Positions 35,012 to 44,076 of a DNA stretch of 48,519 nt are shown here, in pieces. Numbering within the stretch: position 1 is the first letter of the stretch; each line of letters begins with the position of its first letter. The notes beneath the pieces are model-generated. The model saw nothing but the letters and a program-made list of their open reading frames with translations, did not search any database and had not been told where the DNA came from. The translations under genes and the position numbers were made by a program. Source of the stretch: Deltaproteobacteria bacterium (GTDB lineage: Bacteria; Desulfobacterota; Desulfarculia; Adiutricales; Adiutricaceae); contig JAISCZ010000105.1 in assembly GCA_031265205.1 (NCBI GenBank), positions 1 to 48,519 of the forward strand, read 5' to 3'.

Positions 35012-35040
35012 TTGCAAATATAGGCGCTATGCCTTATAGT
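35012..35040 (+). promoter_or_regulatory. Promoter of the ppiD-like gene
   Basis: TTGCAA (35012-35017), a 17-base spacer and TATAGT (35035-35040), about 110 bases upstream of the ATG at 35150. Confidence 0.6.
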
Positions 35041-35149
35041 TTCCTGATCGACGGCGCGGCCTAAGGCTCCCCTAGCCAGGTCGGAGCGCGGACATTCCCC
35101 CTCCCTATCCCCCAGAAATCCCCTTGGGGGTTTTATCGGAAACACTTGG

Positions 35150-37111
35150 ATGCTTGATTACATCAGAAAAAGATCCGGCGGCCTTATCACCGCCTTCATC
35201 GTCGGGGCCATCGCCCTGGTCTTTGTCTTCTGGGGCGTGGGCGGCCAGAACTCGGGCGATAACCTCAATATCTATTTGGACGAGGAGGCCGTGCCTATCA
35301 TGACCTACCTGACGACCAAACGGGAAATCCAGGAAAGGGCGCGCTACGAGAACGCGGACGCCGAGGCGGCGGACTTAAGCGCCGGTCGGCAGGCCCTCGC
35401 CTTTCTCACGCAGCGCCACGTGATTAAGAGGCTCGCCGCGGGCTTGGGCCTTTTCGTCCCCGACGAGGCCGTGATCCGCCAGATTACCTCCGACCCCGGC
35501 TTCCAGGTCGAGGGGCGTTTCGATCGCTCCCTCTACGAAACGATCGTCGTCAACCAGATGGGCCTTTCCCTCCCCGCCTTTGAGGCGAGGGTCGCCCAGG
35601 AGCTCTTGGAGCGCCGAGCCGTCGCGCTGATCCAGAGCCTTAGCTTTACGCCCACCGCTTCCCTCGCGGAGGATTTCCACTTCGCGGAAGACGAGATCGC
35701 CGTCAATTACGCCTTTTTCCCCGCCAGGGCCTTTCGCGGGGCCATTTCCCCCACGGACGCCGAGATCGAGGCCTACTTCCAGGAAAACGCCGAGACCTTC
35801 CGGGTCCCGGCCGAGGTCCGGGTGGAATACGTCCAGATCCCCTTTAGCGCCTATCTGGGCGAGGTGGAAGTCGCCGACGGGGAACTCGAGGACCTTTATA
35901 GCGAGAGCCTCGCGGAGCTGACGACGCCCCCTGAGGCCACCGTCGCCCACGTTCTTTTCCGCTTCCCCAATTTCTCCCCCGACCAGGCCGCCAAGGACGC
36001 CGTCAAAGCCCGGGCCGACGCGGCCCTGGCGACCATGACGGCGGAAAATTTCGCGTCCGTTGGGGCCGCCCTCCAGGACGACCCGGAAGCGGCGGCCATT
36101 TACGAGGACTTAGGGCTAATCCGGCGCGACGATCTGGTCGCGGAATTCGCGGCGGCGGCCTTTGACGAAGGGCCCCAAAGGTTAAACGAGATCCTCGGGC
36201 CCGTCGAGACCCTCTTTGGCTACCACCTGATCCAAGTAAGCGCCTATAACCCCGGGGGACCCCAAAGCTTCGCGGAGGCCGAACCCGCCCTCGTCGAAAC
36301 CCTTAAAACGCGCAAGGCCAGAAGGCTCGCCATCGACCGCCTCGAAAATATCCTCTCCCAGGCCCAGTACGGCGAGACCTCGGTCGACTTAAAGGCCTTG
36401 GCCGAGGGCCAAGGGCTCACGAGCGAAGTTTCCGAATTCTTTAACGTGGACAATCCCCCCGCCTTTCTGGCGGGCCGCCAAGGGGAGGCCGCGAGCGCCC
36501 TCGCCTGGCCCATCGGCCAACTCTCGGAACCCTTGGACGAGGACGGTTTCTTCGCCGTCTACGTCCCCTTGGAGCGCAAGGAGTCCTTTATCCCCAGCCT
36601 CTCCGACCCCGACGTCAGCGCGCGGGCCCGCGACCTTCTCATTGACGCGACGGCCCTCGCCCAATCCCGCGCGGCGGCCCAAAGCTACGTCGCCGCGGCC
36701 AGCGAGCGCGGCTGGACCCTGGGACAGGCCAACCTGACCCCGGGAACCTTTGAGGCGGGCCAGACCCCCTTTACCGCGCGCCTCAATATTTTCAACATTC
36801 CGGGAACCCCCTTGAGCCAAGCCGACTCCCTGGAACTGATCGGGGCCATTTTGGGGCTCCAGAAAGCGGGCGACGTCGCCCCCGAGCCCATCGCCGTCTT
36901 GAGCCCCGACTCCCCGGGCTATCTGGTGACGAGCCTTTCCAACTTCCGCCCGGCCCCGGAGGAGAACTTCGCCGACAACCTCGACGCCCGCCGGGCCGCG
37001 GCCCTGGGCGAAGGCCAGCTCGCCGTCCTTTCCCACTGGCTCAGTTCCCGCTCGGGACAGGTGATGATGAAGATTCCCCCGGAACTGACCGCCGAATTGG
37101 GCTTCGAGTAG
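35150..37111 (+). CDS. PpiD-like membrane-anchored periplasmic chaperone
   Basis: 653 residues. One N-terminal membrane helix (about 13-31, LITAFIVGAIALVFVFWGVG) after a basic start makes an inner-membrane anchor with the bulk in the periplasm. A SurA-N-like chaperone region covers about 35-200, with a parvulin-like PPIase domain about 255-365 (TVAHVLFRFPN... FGYHLIQV). The C-terminal part has a further helical chaperone region. It assists folding of secreted and outer-membrane proteins leaving the Sec translocon. ATG at 35150 has GGAA about seven bases upstream. It precedes ffh by 111 bases on the same strand. The length is close to that of E. coli PpiD (623). Confidence 0.9.
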   Translation: MLDYIRKRSGGLITAFIVGAIALVFVFWGVGGQNSGDNLNIYLDEEAVPIMTYLTTKREIQERARYENADAEAADLSAGRQALAFLTQRHVIKRLAAGLGLFVPDEAVIRQITSDPGFQVEGRFDRSLYETIVVNQMGLSLPAFEARVAQELLERRAVALIQSLSFTPTASLAEDFHFAEDEIAVNYAFFPARAFRGAISPTDAEIEAYFQENAETFRVPAEVRVEYVQIPFSAYLGEVEVADGELEDLYSESLAELTTPPEATVAHVLFRFPNFSPDQAAKDAVKARADAALATMTAENFASVGAALQDDPEAAAIYEDLGLIRRDDLVAEFAAAAFDEGPQRLNEILGPVETLFGYHLIQVSAYNPGGPQSFAEAEPALVETLKTRKARRLAIDRLENILSQAQYGETSVDLKALAEGQGLTSEVSEFFNVDNPPAFLAGRQGEAASALAWPIGQLSEPLDEDGFFAVYVPLERKESFIPSLSDPDVSARARDLLIDATALAQSRAAAQSYVAAASERGWTLGQANLTPGTFEAGQTPFTARLNIFNIPGTPLSQADSLELIGAILGLQKAGDVAPEPIAVLSPDSPGYLVTSLSNFRPAPEENFADNLDARRAAALGEGQLAVLSHWLSSRSGQVMMKIPPELTAELGFE

Positions 37112-37222
37112 GCCGCGGGCCGCGCCCCTTTTTTTCCCCCTTTTCTTTTTAGACGCCCTTTTTTCCTTCCTTTTTCCGACCTTTTTCAAAGGAAATAACC
37201 CTTTTCCGCGCGAGCGACAGCC

Positions 37223-38614
37223 ATGTTCAGCCGTTTAACCGACAGTTTTTCCGCCGCTTTCAAAAAACTCGCGGGCCGGGGCCGAATCTCCGAGTCCGCC
37301 CTCCAGGAGGCCCTCAAAGAGACGCGCCGGGCCCTCTTGGAAGCCGACGTCAACTACAAGGTCGCCCAGAGCTTCCTCGACAAAGTCTCGGCCAAAGCCC
37401 TCGGGCAAAAGGTCCTCGCCTCCCTTTCCCCCGCCCAGCAGGTCATCAAGATCGTCCACGACGAACTCAAGGAAATGATCGGCGGGGAAAGCGTGGGAAT
37501 CGATTTCGCGGGAGCGCCCCCCCTGCCCCTCATGCTCGTGGGACTCCAGGGCTCCGGCAAGACGACCACCGCCGCCAAGCTCGCCAAGCTCTTCCTCAAG
37601 CAGAACAAAAAACCCTACCTCATCCCCGCCGACGTGGCGCGTCCCGCCGCTATCGCCCAGTTGCTCGTTTTAGCCGAGGAAATCGGGGTCCCCGCCTTTC
37701 CCTCGACCACCGCCATGACCCCCATGGAAATTACCCGCCTCGGCCTAGCCCAGGCCGCGGAGACGGGGCGCGACGTGGCCATCGTCGACACGGCGGGCCG
37801 GCTCACCATCGACGAGGGGCTCATGGCGGAGCTTTCGGAGATCAAAAAAATCTCGCGCGCCCGCGAGATCCTCTTGGTCGCCGACGCCATGACCGGCCAG
37901 GAAGCCGTCAACATCGCCAAGGATTTTAACGAGCGGCTGGATCTGACGGGGGTCATCCTCACCAAAATGGAGGGCGACGCGCGCCCCGGCTCGGCCATGA
38001 GCATCCGCTCCGTGGTCGCCAAGCCCCTCAAATTTATCGGCGTGGGCGAAAAACTGGACGCCTTGGAGCCCTTCCACCCCGACCGCGTGGCCTCCCTCAT
38101 CCTCGGGATGGGCGACGTGCTCACCCTCATCGAAAAGGCCAACGAGCACGCCGATCAGAAAACGCGGGAAGAGCTGGAAAAAAAGATCGAGAAGGGCGCC
38201 TTTACCCTCGCCGACATGCGCGAGCAGTTCCTGCTCATGGGGAAAGTGGGCACGGTCGAAAGCATCCTGGGCATGATCCCGGGCCTTGGCAAACTCAAGA
38301 AACTGGCCGCCGCCCAGCCCAACGAGGCCACCGTCAAAAAATTCGTCTACATCGTTGACTCCATGACCCCCGGAGAGAGGCGGGACCATTCCATTATTGA
38401 TTCCTCCCGCCGCCAGAGGATCGCCAAGGGCTCGGGCTCCACGGTCCATGAAGTGAACGATCTGCTCAAAAACTTTGATATCATGCGCGGGATGATGAAA
38501 AAAATCAAAAACGGCCAGATAGACATGAACTCCCTCATAGGCCAGCTCAACAACGGGGGATTTCCCGGGGGCGTCCCGCCAATGAGGCGCGGGAGGGGCC
38601 GCCGGCCCTTTTAG
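37223..38614 (+). CDS. ffh: Signal recognition particle protein Ffh
   Basis: 463 residues. The N domain (1-90, with LKETRRALLEADVN) precedes the SRP-type GTPase: P-loop GLQGSGKTTTAAKLA (107-121), DTAGRL near 190, and TKMEGDARPGSAMSI near 250. The C-terminal M domain (about 325-445) carries the FTLADMREQFLLMGKVG start, the RNA-binding helix SRRQRIAKGSGS and Met-rich signal-peptide-binding segments. It targets ribosomes making membrane proteins to FtsY. It heads the conserved ffh-rpsP-khpA-rimM-trmD order. Confidence 0.97.
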   Translation: MFSRLTDSFSAAFKKLAGRGRISESALQEALKETRRALLEADVNYKVAQSFLDKVSAKALGQKVLASLSPAQQVIKIVHDELKEMIGGESVGIDFAGAPPLPLMLVGLQGSGKTTTAAKLAKLFLKQNKKPYLIPADVARPAAIAQLLVLAEEIGVPAFPSTTAMTPMEITRLGLAQAAETGRDVAIVDTAGRLTIDEGLMAELSEIKKISRAREILLVADAMTGQEAVNIAKDFNERLDLTGVILTKMEGDARPGSAMSIRSVVAKPLKFIGVGEKLDALEPFHPDRVASLILGMGDVLTLIEKANEHADQKTREELEKKIEKGAFTLADMREQFLLMGKVGTVESILGMIPGLGKLKKLAAAQPNEATVKKFVYIVDSMTPGERRDHSIIDSSRRQRIAKGSGSTVHEVNDLLKNFDIMRGMMKKIKNGQIDMNSLIGQLNNGGFPGGVPPMRRGRGRRPF

Positions 38615-38661
38615 CGCCCACCCTTTCGCTTGAGCGACGCGGGGGCGATAGCGCCCTTCCT

Positions 38662-38733
38662 CGCGCGCCTTTTCCCCGCGCGCCTTTTCCGCGCGCGCCC
38701 ATTTCCCACGCGCCCATTTCCCACGCGCCCATT
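38662..38733. repeat. Two short tandem arrays between ffh and rpsP
   Basis: About two to three units of cgcgcgccttttcc, then three units of cccatttcccacgcg. Noncoding; in the mRNA leader of rpsP if cotranscribed with ffh. Confidence 0.75.
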
Positions 38734-38877
38734 GGGGCGCCGGGGCGCCTTTTTCCCTTGCTTTTTTCGCCCCGTTTGGCTACAGTGCCCTTTTGCCCCG
38801 GCTCGCTCCCGGGCCCGCGTCCCCCTTGGGACGCTTTCGAGGGGACGCTTTTCTTCTTTGACGGAGACGCTTTTTCC

Positions 38878-39126
38878 ATGGCTACCAAAATCAGACTCGC
38901 CCGCCTGGGCGGCAAGAAAAAACCCTACTACCGCTTGGTCGTCGCCGATTCCAAGGCCAAACGCGACGGGCGCTTTCTGGACGTGGTGGGTTCCTACGAT
39001 CCCTTAAAGACCCCCTTCGCGCTCACGGTCGACCGCGCGCGCCTGGACGGCTGGGTCGGCAAGGGCGCCGTGGCCTCCCCCACGGTTTCCTCCCTCTTGA
39101 AGCGCGACGCCAAAGGCGAAGCGTGA
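38878..39126 (+). CDS. rpsP: 30S ribosomal protein bS16
   Basis: 82 residues with the family start MATKIRLARLGGKKKPYYRL, then VADSKAKRDGRFLDVVGSYDP. The ATG at 38878 is fixed by the family N-terminus. The TGA overlaps the GTG start of khpA. Small-subunit assembly protein. Confidence 0.97.
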   Translation: MATKIRLARLGGKKKPYYRLVVADSKAKRDGRFLDVVGSYDPLKTPFALTVDRARLDGWVGKGAVASPTVSSLLKRDAKGEA

Positions 39127-39359
39127 TCGCCTTAATCGAGTACCTCGCGCGCTCCCTCGGCGACCATCCCGAGAGCGTCGCGGTGACCCAGGAAGGCGAG
39201 GAGTACGTCCTCTTCGTCCATCCGGAGGACCTTTCGGCCATTATCGGCAAACACGGGCGGACCATCCGGGCCGCGCGGGCCCTTTTGGCCGTGGCCTCCT
39301 CCAAAAGCGGCAAGAGGGTCTCGCTGCGCGTGGACTCCCTCGCCGCTCCCCCCGCCTAA
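39123..39359 (+). CDS. khpA: KH-domain RNA-binding protein KhpA
   Basis: 78 residues. A single KH domain with the GxxG loop IIGKHGRTIRAARALL (about 40-55). It starts with GTG at 39123, overlapping the rpsP stop as GTGA, so translation is probably coupled. The position between rpsP and rimM is the standard one for this small RNA-binding protein, which in other bacteria works with KhpB or in small-RNA regulation. Confidence 0.95.
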   Translation: MIALIEYLARSLGDHPESVAVTQEGEEYVLFVHPEDLSAIIGKHGRTIRAARALLAVASSKSGKRVSLRVDSLAAPPA

Positions 39360-39385
39360 GGCGGGGGCCCCCCGGGGCTCTCCCC

Positions 39386-39949
39386 ATGGCTTCCGACTCC
39401 CCGACGGACCCCAAGTTCCGGTCGATCCGTTTAGGCCGCCTCGGGCGGCCCCACGGGATCCGGGGAGAGATTAAGCTTGATTTTTGGGGGGAAGACCCCC
39501 GCGCCTCCCTGGCGCTCGCGCCCCTCTTTCTGGAACTCCCGCGCCCCGGCGCCCGCGCTCCCGCCCTTTCTCCCACCCGCGTCATCGACTATAAGAAAGC
39601 CAATAAGGGCCTAATTTTGCGCCTGGAAGGCGTGGAGAGCCGCGAGGCCGCGGCGGCGCTCGCCGGACGCTATCTGACCGTCAGCCGCGCGACGCTTCCC
39701 GCGGCGGCCGAGGGCGAGATATATCTCGCCGATCTGATTGGCATGAGCGTTTATACGGAAGAAAACGGCTATTTGGGCCAAATCTCCCATTTTCTGGAAA
39801 CCGCGGGACCCGTCTTGGTCATATTAAGCCCCCAAGGAACGGAAATCTTTCTCCCCTGGGAGGGAGACCATGTCGCGAGGATCGAGCAAGAAGAAGGCCG
39901 CCTCGTCGTCGCGGAAAGTTTCCGCGCCCTGGCGGAGACGAACCCGTGA
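39386..39949 (+). CDS. rimM: Ribosome maturation factor RimM
   Basis: 187 residues. The N-terminal RimM domain (about 13-105: IRLGRLGRPHGIRGEIKLDFW, GRYLTV) and C-terminal PRC-barrel (about 112-180: YLADLIGMSVYTEENGYLGQI, EIFLPWEGDHVARIEQEEGRLVV) are both complete. It assists 16S rRNA 3'-domain assembly with uS19. ATG at 39386; the stop overlaps the trmD GTG. Confidence 0.96.
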   Translation: MASDSPTDPKFRSIRLGRLGRPHGIRGEIKLDFWGEDPRASLALAPLFLELPRPGARAPALSPTRVIDYKKANKGLILRLEGVESREAAAALAGRYLTVSRATLPAAAEGEIYLADLIGMSVYTEENGYLGQISHFLETAGPVLVILSPQGTEIFLPWEGDHVARIEQEEGRLVVAESFRALAETNP

Positions 39950-40767
39950 TCTTTGACGTCCTCACCCTCTTTCCCCAAATCTTCGCGTCCTTTCTGGCCG
40001 AATCGCTGCTCGCCAGGGCCATCGCCCAAAAAATCGTCTCCGTCAACCTTATTGATATCCGGGATTACGCGGACGGCCCCCGGCGGATCTGCGACGATCG
40101 CCCCTACGGAGGCGGCCCGGGAATGGTCTTAAAGCCGGAACCCATCGCCAGGGCCTTGGACGCCCTCCTTTTAAAGGACGCGCCGCCCCCCACCCTCGTC
40201 TATCTCGCCCCCGCGGGGAAGCTTCTGACGCAAAGCCTCGCCCTCTCCCTTTCCCAAAAACCACGCCTCATCCTCCTGTGCGGCCGCTACGAGGGCGTGG
40301 ACCACCGCATAGTGGAACTCTATCGGCCCCTACGCCTTTCCATCGGGGACTACGTCTTAAACGGCGGAGAAGTCCCGGCGATGGCCCTTATCGAGTGCGT
40401 CGCGCGCCTCCGGCCCGGCTTTCTGGGGGAAAAGCTTTCCGCCGAGGACGAAAGCTTCGCCTCGGGCCTCTTGGAGGCCCCTCCCTATACCCGCCCCCGG
40501 ATGTTTCGGGGGCTCGCGCCGCCGGAGATCCTCTTTTCGGGAAACCACGCCGCGATTGAGCGTTACCGCGATGACGTTTCCCGCGCGCGCACCATGGCGG
40601 AGCGGCCCGAGCTCCTGGACCCCCAGGCCTCCCCCGCGGAAACCGCGGAAACCTTGGAAACCCCGGAAACTCAAGAAGCTTTAGCCCCCTCCGCTCCCTT
40701 GGAAGCCGGCGCGGACGGAGCGGCTCCCGGAGGACCCGCGGGCCCCTCCGGTCTCCCAAAGCCTTAA
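39946..40767 (+). CDS. trmD: tRNA (guanine37-N1)-methyltransferase
   Basis: 273 residues. A SPOUT methyltransferase with the trefoil-knot motifs LCGRYEGVDHRI and SIGDYVLNGGE, plus DDRPYGGGPGMVLKPEP and PPYTRPRMFRG. It makes m1G37 in tRNAs and prevents frameshifting. Starts with GTG at 39946, overlapping the rimM stop (GTGA). The last 40 residues are a Pro/Ala/Glu-rich tail beyond the usual end. rplS, which normally follows trmD, is not here. Confidence 0.97.
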   Translation: MIFDVLTLFPQIFASFLAESLLARAIAQKIVSVNLIDIRDYADGPRRICDDRPYGGGPGMVLKPEPIARALDALLLKDAPPPTLVYLAPAGKLLTQSLALSLSQKPRLILLCGRYEGVDHRIVELYRPLRLSIGDYVLNGGEVPAMALIECVARLRPGFLGEKLSAEDESFASGLLEAPPYTRPRMFRGLAPPEILFSGNHAAIERYRDDVSRARTMAERPELLDPQASPAETAETLETPETQEALAPSAPLEAGADGAAPGGPAGPSGLPKP

Positions 40768-40829
40768 GGGGCCTTAAGCGCCAAGGAACTTCCCTCCCTG
40801 GGCCGCCCTGTCGCTTTTAGCCTATTTCC

Positions 40830-40858
40830 TTGCGATTGAGGGTAATTTTAGGTAAGAT
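40830..40858 (+). promoter_or_regulatory. Promoter of dsrC
   Basis: TTGCGA (40830-40835), a 17-base spacer and TAAGAT (40853-40858), about 64 bases upstream of the dsrC ATG. It indicates transcription of dsrC independent of trmD. Confidence 0.65.
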
Positions 40859-40921
40859 GAGCCTAAATTATCTTCAGTTCGCGTCACAATTCGTTCCCAC
40901 TTACCTCTAAAGTCTTTGGCG

Positions 40922-41239
40922 ATGAACTATTTGGAGTATCAAGGCAAAAAGTTTTCCGTGGACCCCGAGGGTTTTCTTCTGGACTCTGGCGCTTTCGGCC
41001 CCGAGTGGGTGGAACTCGTTCGCGACGCGGAGGAAATAGACGAGATCACGGAAGAGCACCGGGAGATTATCGCGCTCCTCCGCGCCTATTTCGCGGAGCG
41101 GGGCCGCCCCCCCAAGGTCAAGGAAATGACCGCGGTGACCGGCTACAAGCTCAAGCGGATCTACGATCTTTTTCCCTCCGGGCCCGGCAAGGGGGCCTGC
41201 AAGATGGCCGGCCTCCCCAAGCCGGAGGGTTGCGCCTAG
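40922..41239 (+). CDS. dsrC: DsrC, sulfur-carrier partner of dissimilatory sulfite reductase
   Basis: 105 residues. The DsrC/TusE fold is clear (YQGKKFSVDPEGFLLD, VKEMTAVTGYKLKRIYDLFPSGPGKGACKMAGLPKPEGCA across the C-terminal arm). The arm has two cysteines separated by exactly ten residues (ACKMAGLPKPEGC), the hallmark of true DsrC as opposed to TusE or regulatory RspA homologues, which lack the first. In sulfate reducers these two cysteines form the trisulfide product of DsrAB that is passed to DsrMKJOP. ATG at 40922 is preferred over a TTG two codons earlier. It has its own promoter. The dsrAB genes are not in this window. Confidence 0.95.
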   Translation: MNYLEYQGKKFSVDPEGFLLDSGAFGPEWVELVRDAEEIDEITEEHREIIALLRAYFAERGRPPKVKEMTAVTGYKLKRIYDLFPSGPGKGACKMAGLPKPEGCA

Positions 41240-41330
41240 CTCCGGCGGGGCCTTTAAAGGGGCTTTTTCCATAAGCTTGACGGGCGTTCCCGCGCGGCGC
41301 GGGGCGCCAGAAGGCCGTTTTGAGGCGGGC

Positions 41331-43601
41331 ATGGTTAATAAAACGCGTTTTACCAAAAAAGACCTCGACCGCTCGGAAAAAGCCTTCCTCCGGGAACTTT
41401 CGGCCATCTTTCCCGACCTCTCCTTCCACCGGGGCCCCAGCGCGAGCCCAGACGCCCAGGCCACGGCGAGGCTTGGCTACCGCGGCCGCGATTTGGGCGT
41501 TTTAAGCGTCAGCGCCGCTCCCGGAAAGACTCTCTCCCCGGCCATCGCCGAGGCCCTCCCGGCCCTCGCCCACAGCCTCATCGAAAAACTCGCCTGGCGG
41601 AGGGCTCTGACCCTCGACTGGGAAAGCGGGCTCCACAACAAGGACTATTTCCTCGCGGCGCTCCAAAAAAGGATCGCGCCCCCACCGGCCGGGCCGCTCT
41701 CGTTGCGCCTGGAGGAAAAAGAAGACGAGAGCCTGGTCCTCGCCCTCGTTGAACTCCGGCGCGGCTTTACGGCCCATTCGCGCCTCTTGGCGCGCGCGCT
41801 CGGGGCCCTGCCGGGCCTCGTCCGCCTCGCCCGCCTCTCCCCCAACCGCCTGGGCCTCCTTGTCTCCCATAGCCTCGCCGCCACCCGCGCCTCCCTCGCC
41901 GCCATCCTCCAAGCCCAAGCGGGGAGCGAGCCCGGAAACCTCGCGGCCATGGCCTTAGCCTCCTATCCCGAGGACCTACGCCGCGAGGCCTCCCAAGCCT
42001 TTAACCCCGCTCCCGGGCTCTCTTTGCTGGAAAAAGCGGAGACCGCGCTCTTTTTCGCGAACGGCCAGAACGGCGCCTCGCTCATCGCCTTCGGCGATCT
42101 CCTTTCGCGCCACGGGCGGGTCACCCAGGTCCTCCCCCAGGAAAGGATCCTCGTCAACTTAGGGAGGGTCATGGGCGCCCAAGCCGGGGCGCGCTTTACG
42201 ATCAAGGGGGAAGACGGGCGCCATAAGGGGGAGGCGGTCATCTTTGAGACGGCCCCGGGCTACAGCCTCGCCCACCTCGTGGGCGGCGCGCCAGACCGCC
42301 GGGTCGCCCCCGGCGACCGTTTGGAACTCGCGGGCCAGGACCTGGACGCGGGGCCCCGCGCTCGCCAGGCCCGCGAACGGGAGCCCGAGGCCCTCGCCGA
42401 GCTTCTCGCCGCCTTGAGAGCCGCCCTCGCCGCGGACAAACCCTTTCTTTTCGCCTTGGCCCGCCTGGACGACTTGGAAAAGGTCTTAAGCCTCGCGGGC
42501 GAGCGGGAGGCCGACAGCAAAATCGCCCTCTTCGAGGAATCCCTCGAAAGGCGCTTTCAGCGCCCCCCGCGCCACCGCGCTCCCTGGGATTTAGGGACCC
42601 TGGCCCTCCTCTGGACCGCCCCGGAGCCCGGCTTGGAAGAGGAGTTGGCTCAGTTTTTAAAAAGCGCCGAAGGGCCGGGCCAGGTCTCCATGGCGCTGGT
42701 CTGGGGGCCTTCCCCAGTCTTAACTTTCGAAAAAATAGCCCTCCGCGCCCAGAACGCCTTGCTGGAAGCCTCCATGACCGGCCACGAGGTGGCCGTCTCC
42801 TTTGGGCCCCAGACCCTCAATATCGTCGGCGACCGGCTCTTTGGCGCGGGGGATATCGCCGGAGCCATCGCGGAATACCGCGAGGGCCTGCTCTTGGATC
42901 CGGGGCATCAGAACCTTTTGAACAGCCTGGGGGTCTGCCACGGGCGCCTGGGCGACCAGAAGGCCGCCCTCGCGGCCTTTGAGGATGTCATCCGCCAGAA
43001 TCCCGACGACCTGATGGCCAATTTCAACAAAGGCTGCTCCTACCTCTGGAACGGCCAACTCGAGGAAGCGGAAAAGGCCCTCCAAAAGGCCGCGAGCCTC
43101 GCCCCCGACCGTCCGGAGGTCCTCCACCAACTCGGCAAAACCGCCCTCGAACTGGGCCATGTCCCCACGGCCCTGGAAGCCTTGGGCCGCGCCGCCGCGG
43201 GCAAAAACCGACGCGGGGAGGTATTTAGCCTTTTAGGGCAGGCCAAGCTCCTCGCGGGCGACCGGAACGGGGCCAAAAGCGCCTTCAAGCAGGCGGTTAA
43301 AATCCATCCCGACGACGCCCAAAGCCTCTCGGCCCTGGGCGCCCTCTACCGGGAGGAAGGCAAAGACGATTCCATGGCCCTGTCCCTCTTCCGCCGCAGC
43401 GTGGAACTGGATCCCAGCAACAGCCTCTACCGCCAACGCCTGGGCCGCCTCCTCTACGACATGGGACAATTTCAGGACGCGGAGCGCCATTTAAAATCGG
43501 CCCTCGATTACGCGAGCTTTAACGGCTCCAGCGCGGAGGGCCTGGACGCTTTGGCCGCGGAATTGGAAAAATCCCCGGAATATCTGGAAGAGGAAGGCTA
43601 A
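41331..43601 (+). CDS. TPR protein with degenerate GGDEF-like regions
   Basis: 756 residues. The region around 90-240 begins LDWESGLHNKDYFLAAL, like the start of a GGDEF domain (D-LTGLYNRDYF), but the GGDEF signature is absent. A short beta-rich segment (about 255-335: GRVTQVLPQERILVNLGRVMGAQAGARFTI, VAPGDRLEL) resembles the C-terminal domain of FlgT-like proteins. A second degenerate GGDEF-like segment follows (about 360-500). The last third (about 510-740) holds six or seven TPR repeats (AIAEYREGLLLDPGHQNLL, ALAAFEDVIRQNPDD, AKSAFKQAVKIHPDD). Diguanylate cyclase activity is unlikely; a scaffolding role is inferred. No signal peptide. ATG at 41331 with GAGG six bases upstream. Confidence 0.85.
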   Translation: MVNKTRFTKKDLDRSEKAFLRELSAIFPDLSFHRGPSASPDAQATARLGYRGRDLGVLSVSAAPGKTLSPAIAEALPALAHSLIEKLAWRRALTLDWESGLHNKDYFLAALQKRIAPPPAGPLSLRLEEKEDESLVLALVELRRGFTAHSRLLARALGALPGLVRLARLSPNRLGLLVSHSLAATRASLAAILQAQAGSEPGNLAAMALASYPEDLRREASQAFNPAPGLSLLEKAETALFFANGQNGASLIAFGDLLSRHGRVTQVLPQERILVNLGRVMGAQAGARFTIKGEDGRHKGEAVIFETAPGYSLAHLVGGAPDRRVAPGDRLELAGQDLDAGPRARQAREREPEALAELLAALRAALAADKPFLFALARLDDLEKVLSLAGEREADSKIALFEESLERRFQRPPRHRAPWDLGTLALLWTAPEPGLEEELAQFLKSAEGPGQVSMALVWGPSPVLTFEKIALRAQNALLEASMTGHEVAVSFGPQTLNIVGDRLFGAGDIAGAIAEYREGLLLDPGHQNLLNSLGVCHGRLGDQKAALAAFEDVIRQNPDDLMANFNKGCSYLWNGQLEEAEKALQKAASLAPDRPEVLHQLGKTALELGHVPTALEALGRAAAGKNRRGEVFSLLGQAKLLAGDRNGAKSAFKQAVKIHPDDAQSLSALGALYREEGKDDSMALSLFRRSVELDPSNSLYRQRLGRLLYDMGQFQDAERHLKSALDYASFNGSSAEGLDALAAELEKSPEYLEEEG

Positions 43602-43635
43602 AAAAGGCGCCTTTCTTTCTCGCGCGAGAGGCCAG

Positions 43636-43788
43636 GCAAGCGCGACCAAGCGCGGCGACCAAAGGCCAAGCGCGACCAAGCGCGGCGACCAAAGGCGAGC
43701 GCGGCCAAGCGCGGCGACCATAGGCAAACGCGGCAAGGCCGGCGACCAAAGGCAAACGCGACCAAGCGCTGCGCTCATGGGCAAAGCG
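43636..43788. repeat. About 29-bp tandem repeat, five units
   Basis: Units of the form gcgcgaccaagcgcggcgac plus caaaggcca with substitutions. Noncoding, just after the TPR gene. Confidence 0.85.
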
Positions 43789-43925
43789 CGGCTTAAAGAG
43801 CGAGACAAGGCGGAGCGCGACTAAAAGAGAGACAAGGCGGAGCGCGACTAAAGAGAGACAAGGCGGAGCGCGGCTAAAAGAGAGAAAAGCGGAGCGCGGC
43901 TAAAAGAGAGACAAGGCGGAGCGCG
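43789..43925. repeat. About 27-bp tandem repeat, five units
   Basis: Units of the form gagcgcgactaaaagagaga plus caaggcg, directly abutting the previous array. Together the two arrays fill most of the 475-base gap between the convergent TPR and cysK genes. Confidence 0.85.
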
Positions 43926-44076
43926 GCGCGAACGCGCCAAAGAAAAAAAGGCGCCGCGATAAGGCCCGCGCCATTAATCCTCTTCCCCCCTTCCCCGCCC
44001 CGCCAGCGTTCGGCGGCGCGGGTTATCCCGTCCCTCTTGAGGTGGGGGGAAGAAGCTTAATGGAACCGCGAAAGGT

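Noticed and set aside
43636..43925. Possible CRISPR array
   Set aside because: Units abut directly without unique spacers and there are no cas genes; these are plain tandem repeats.
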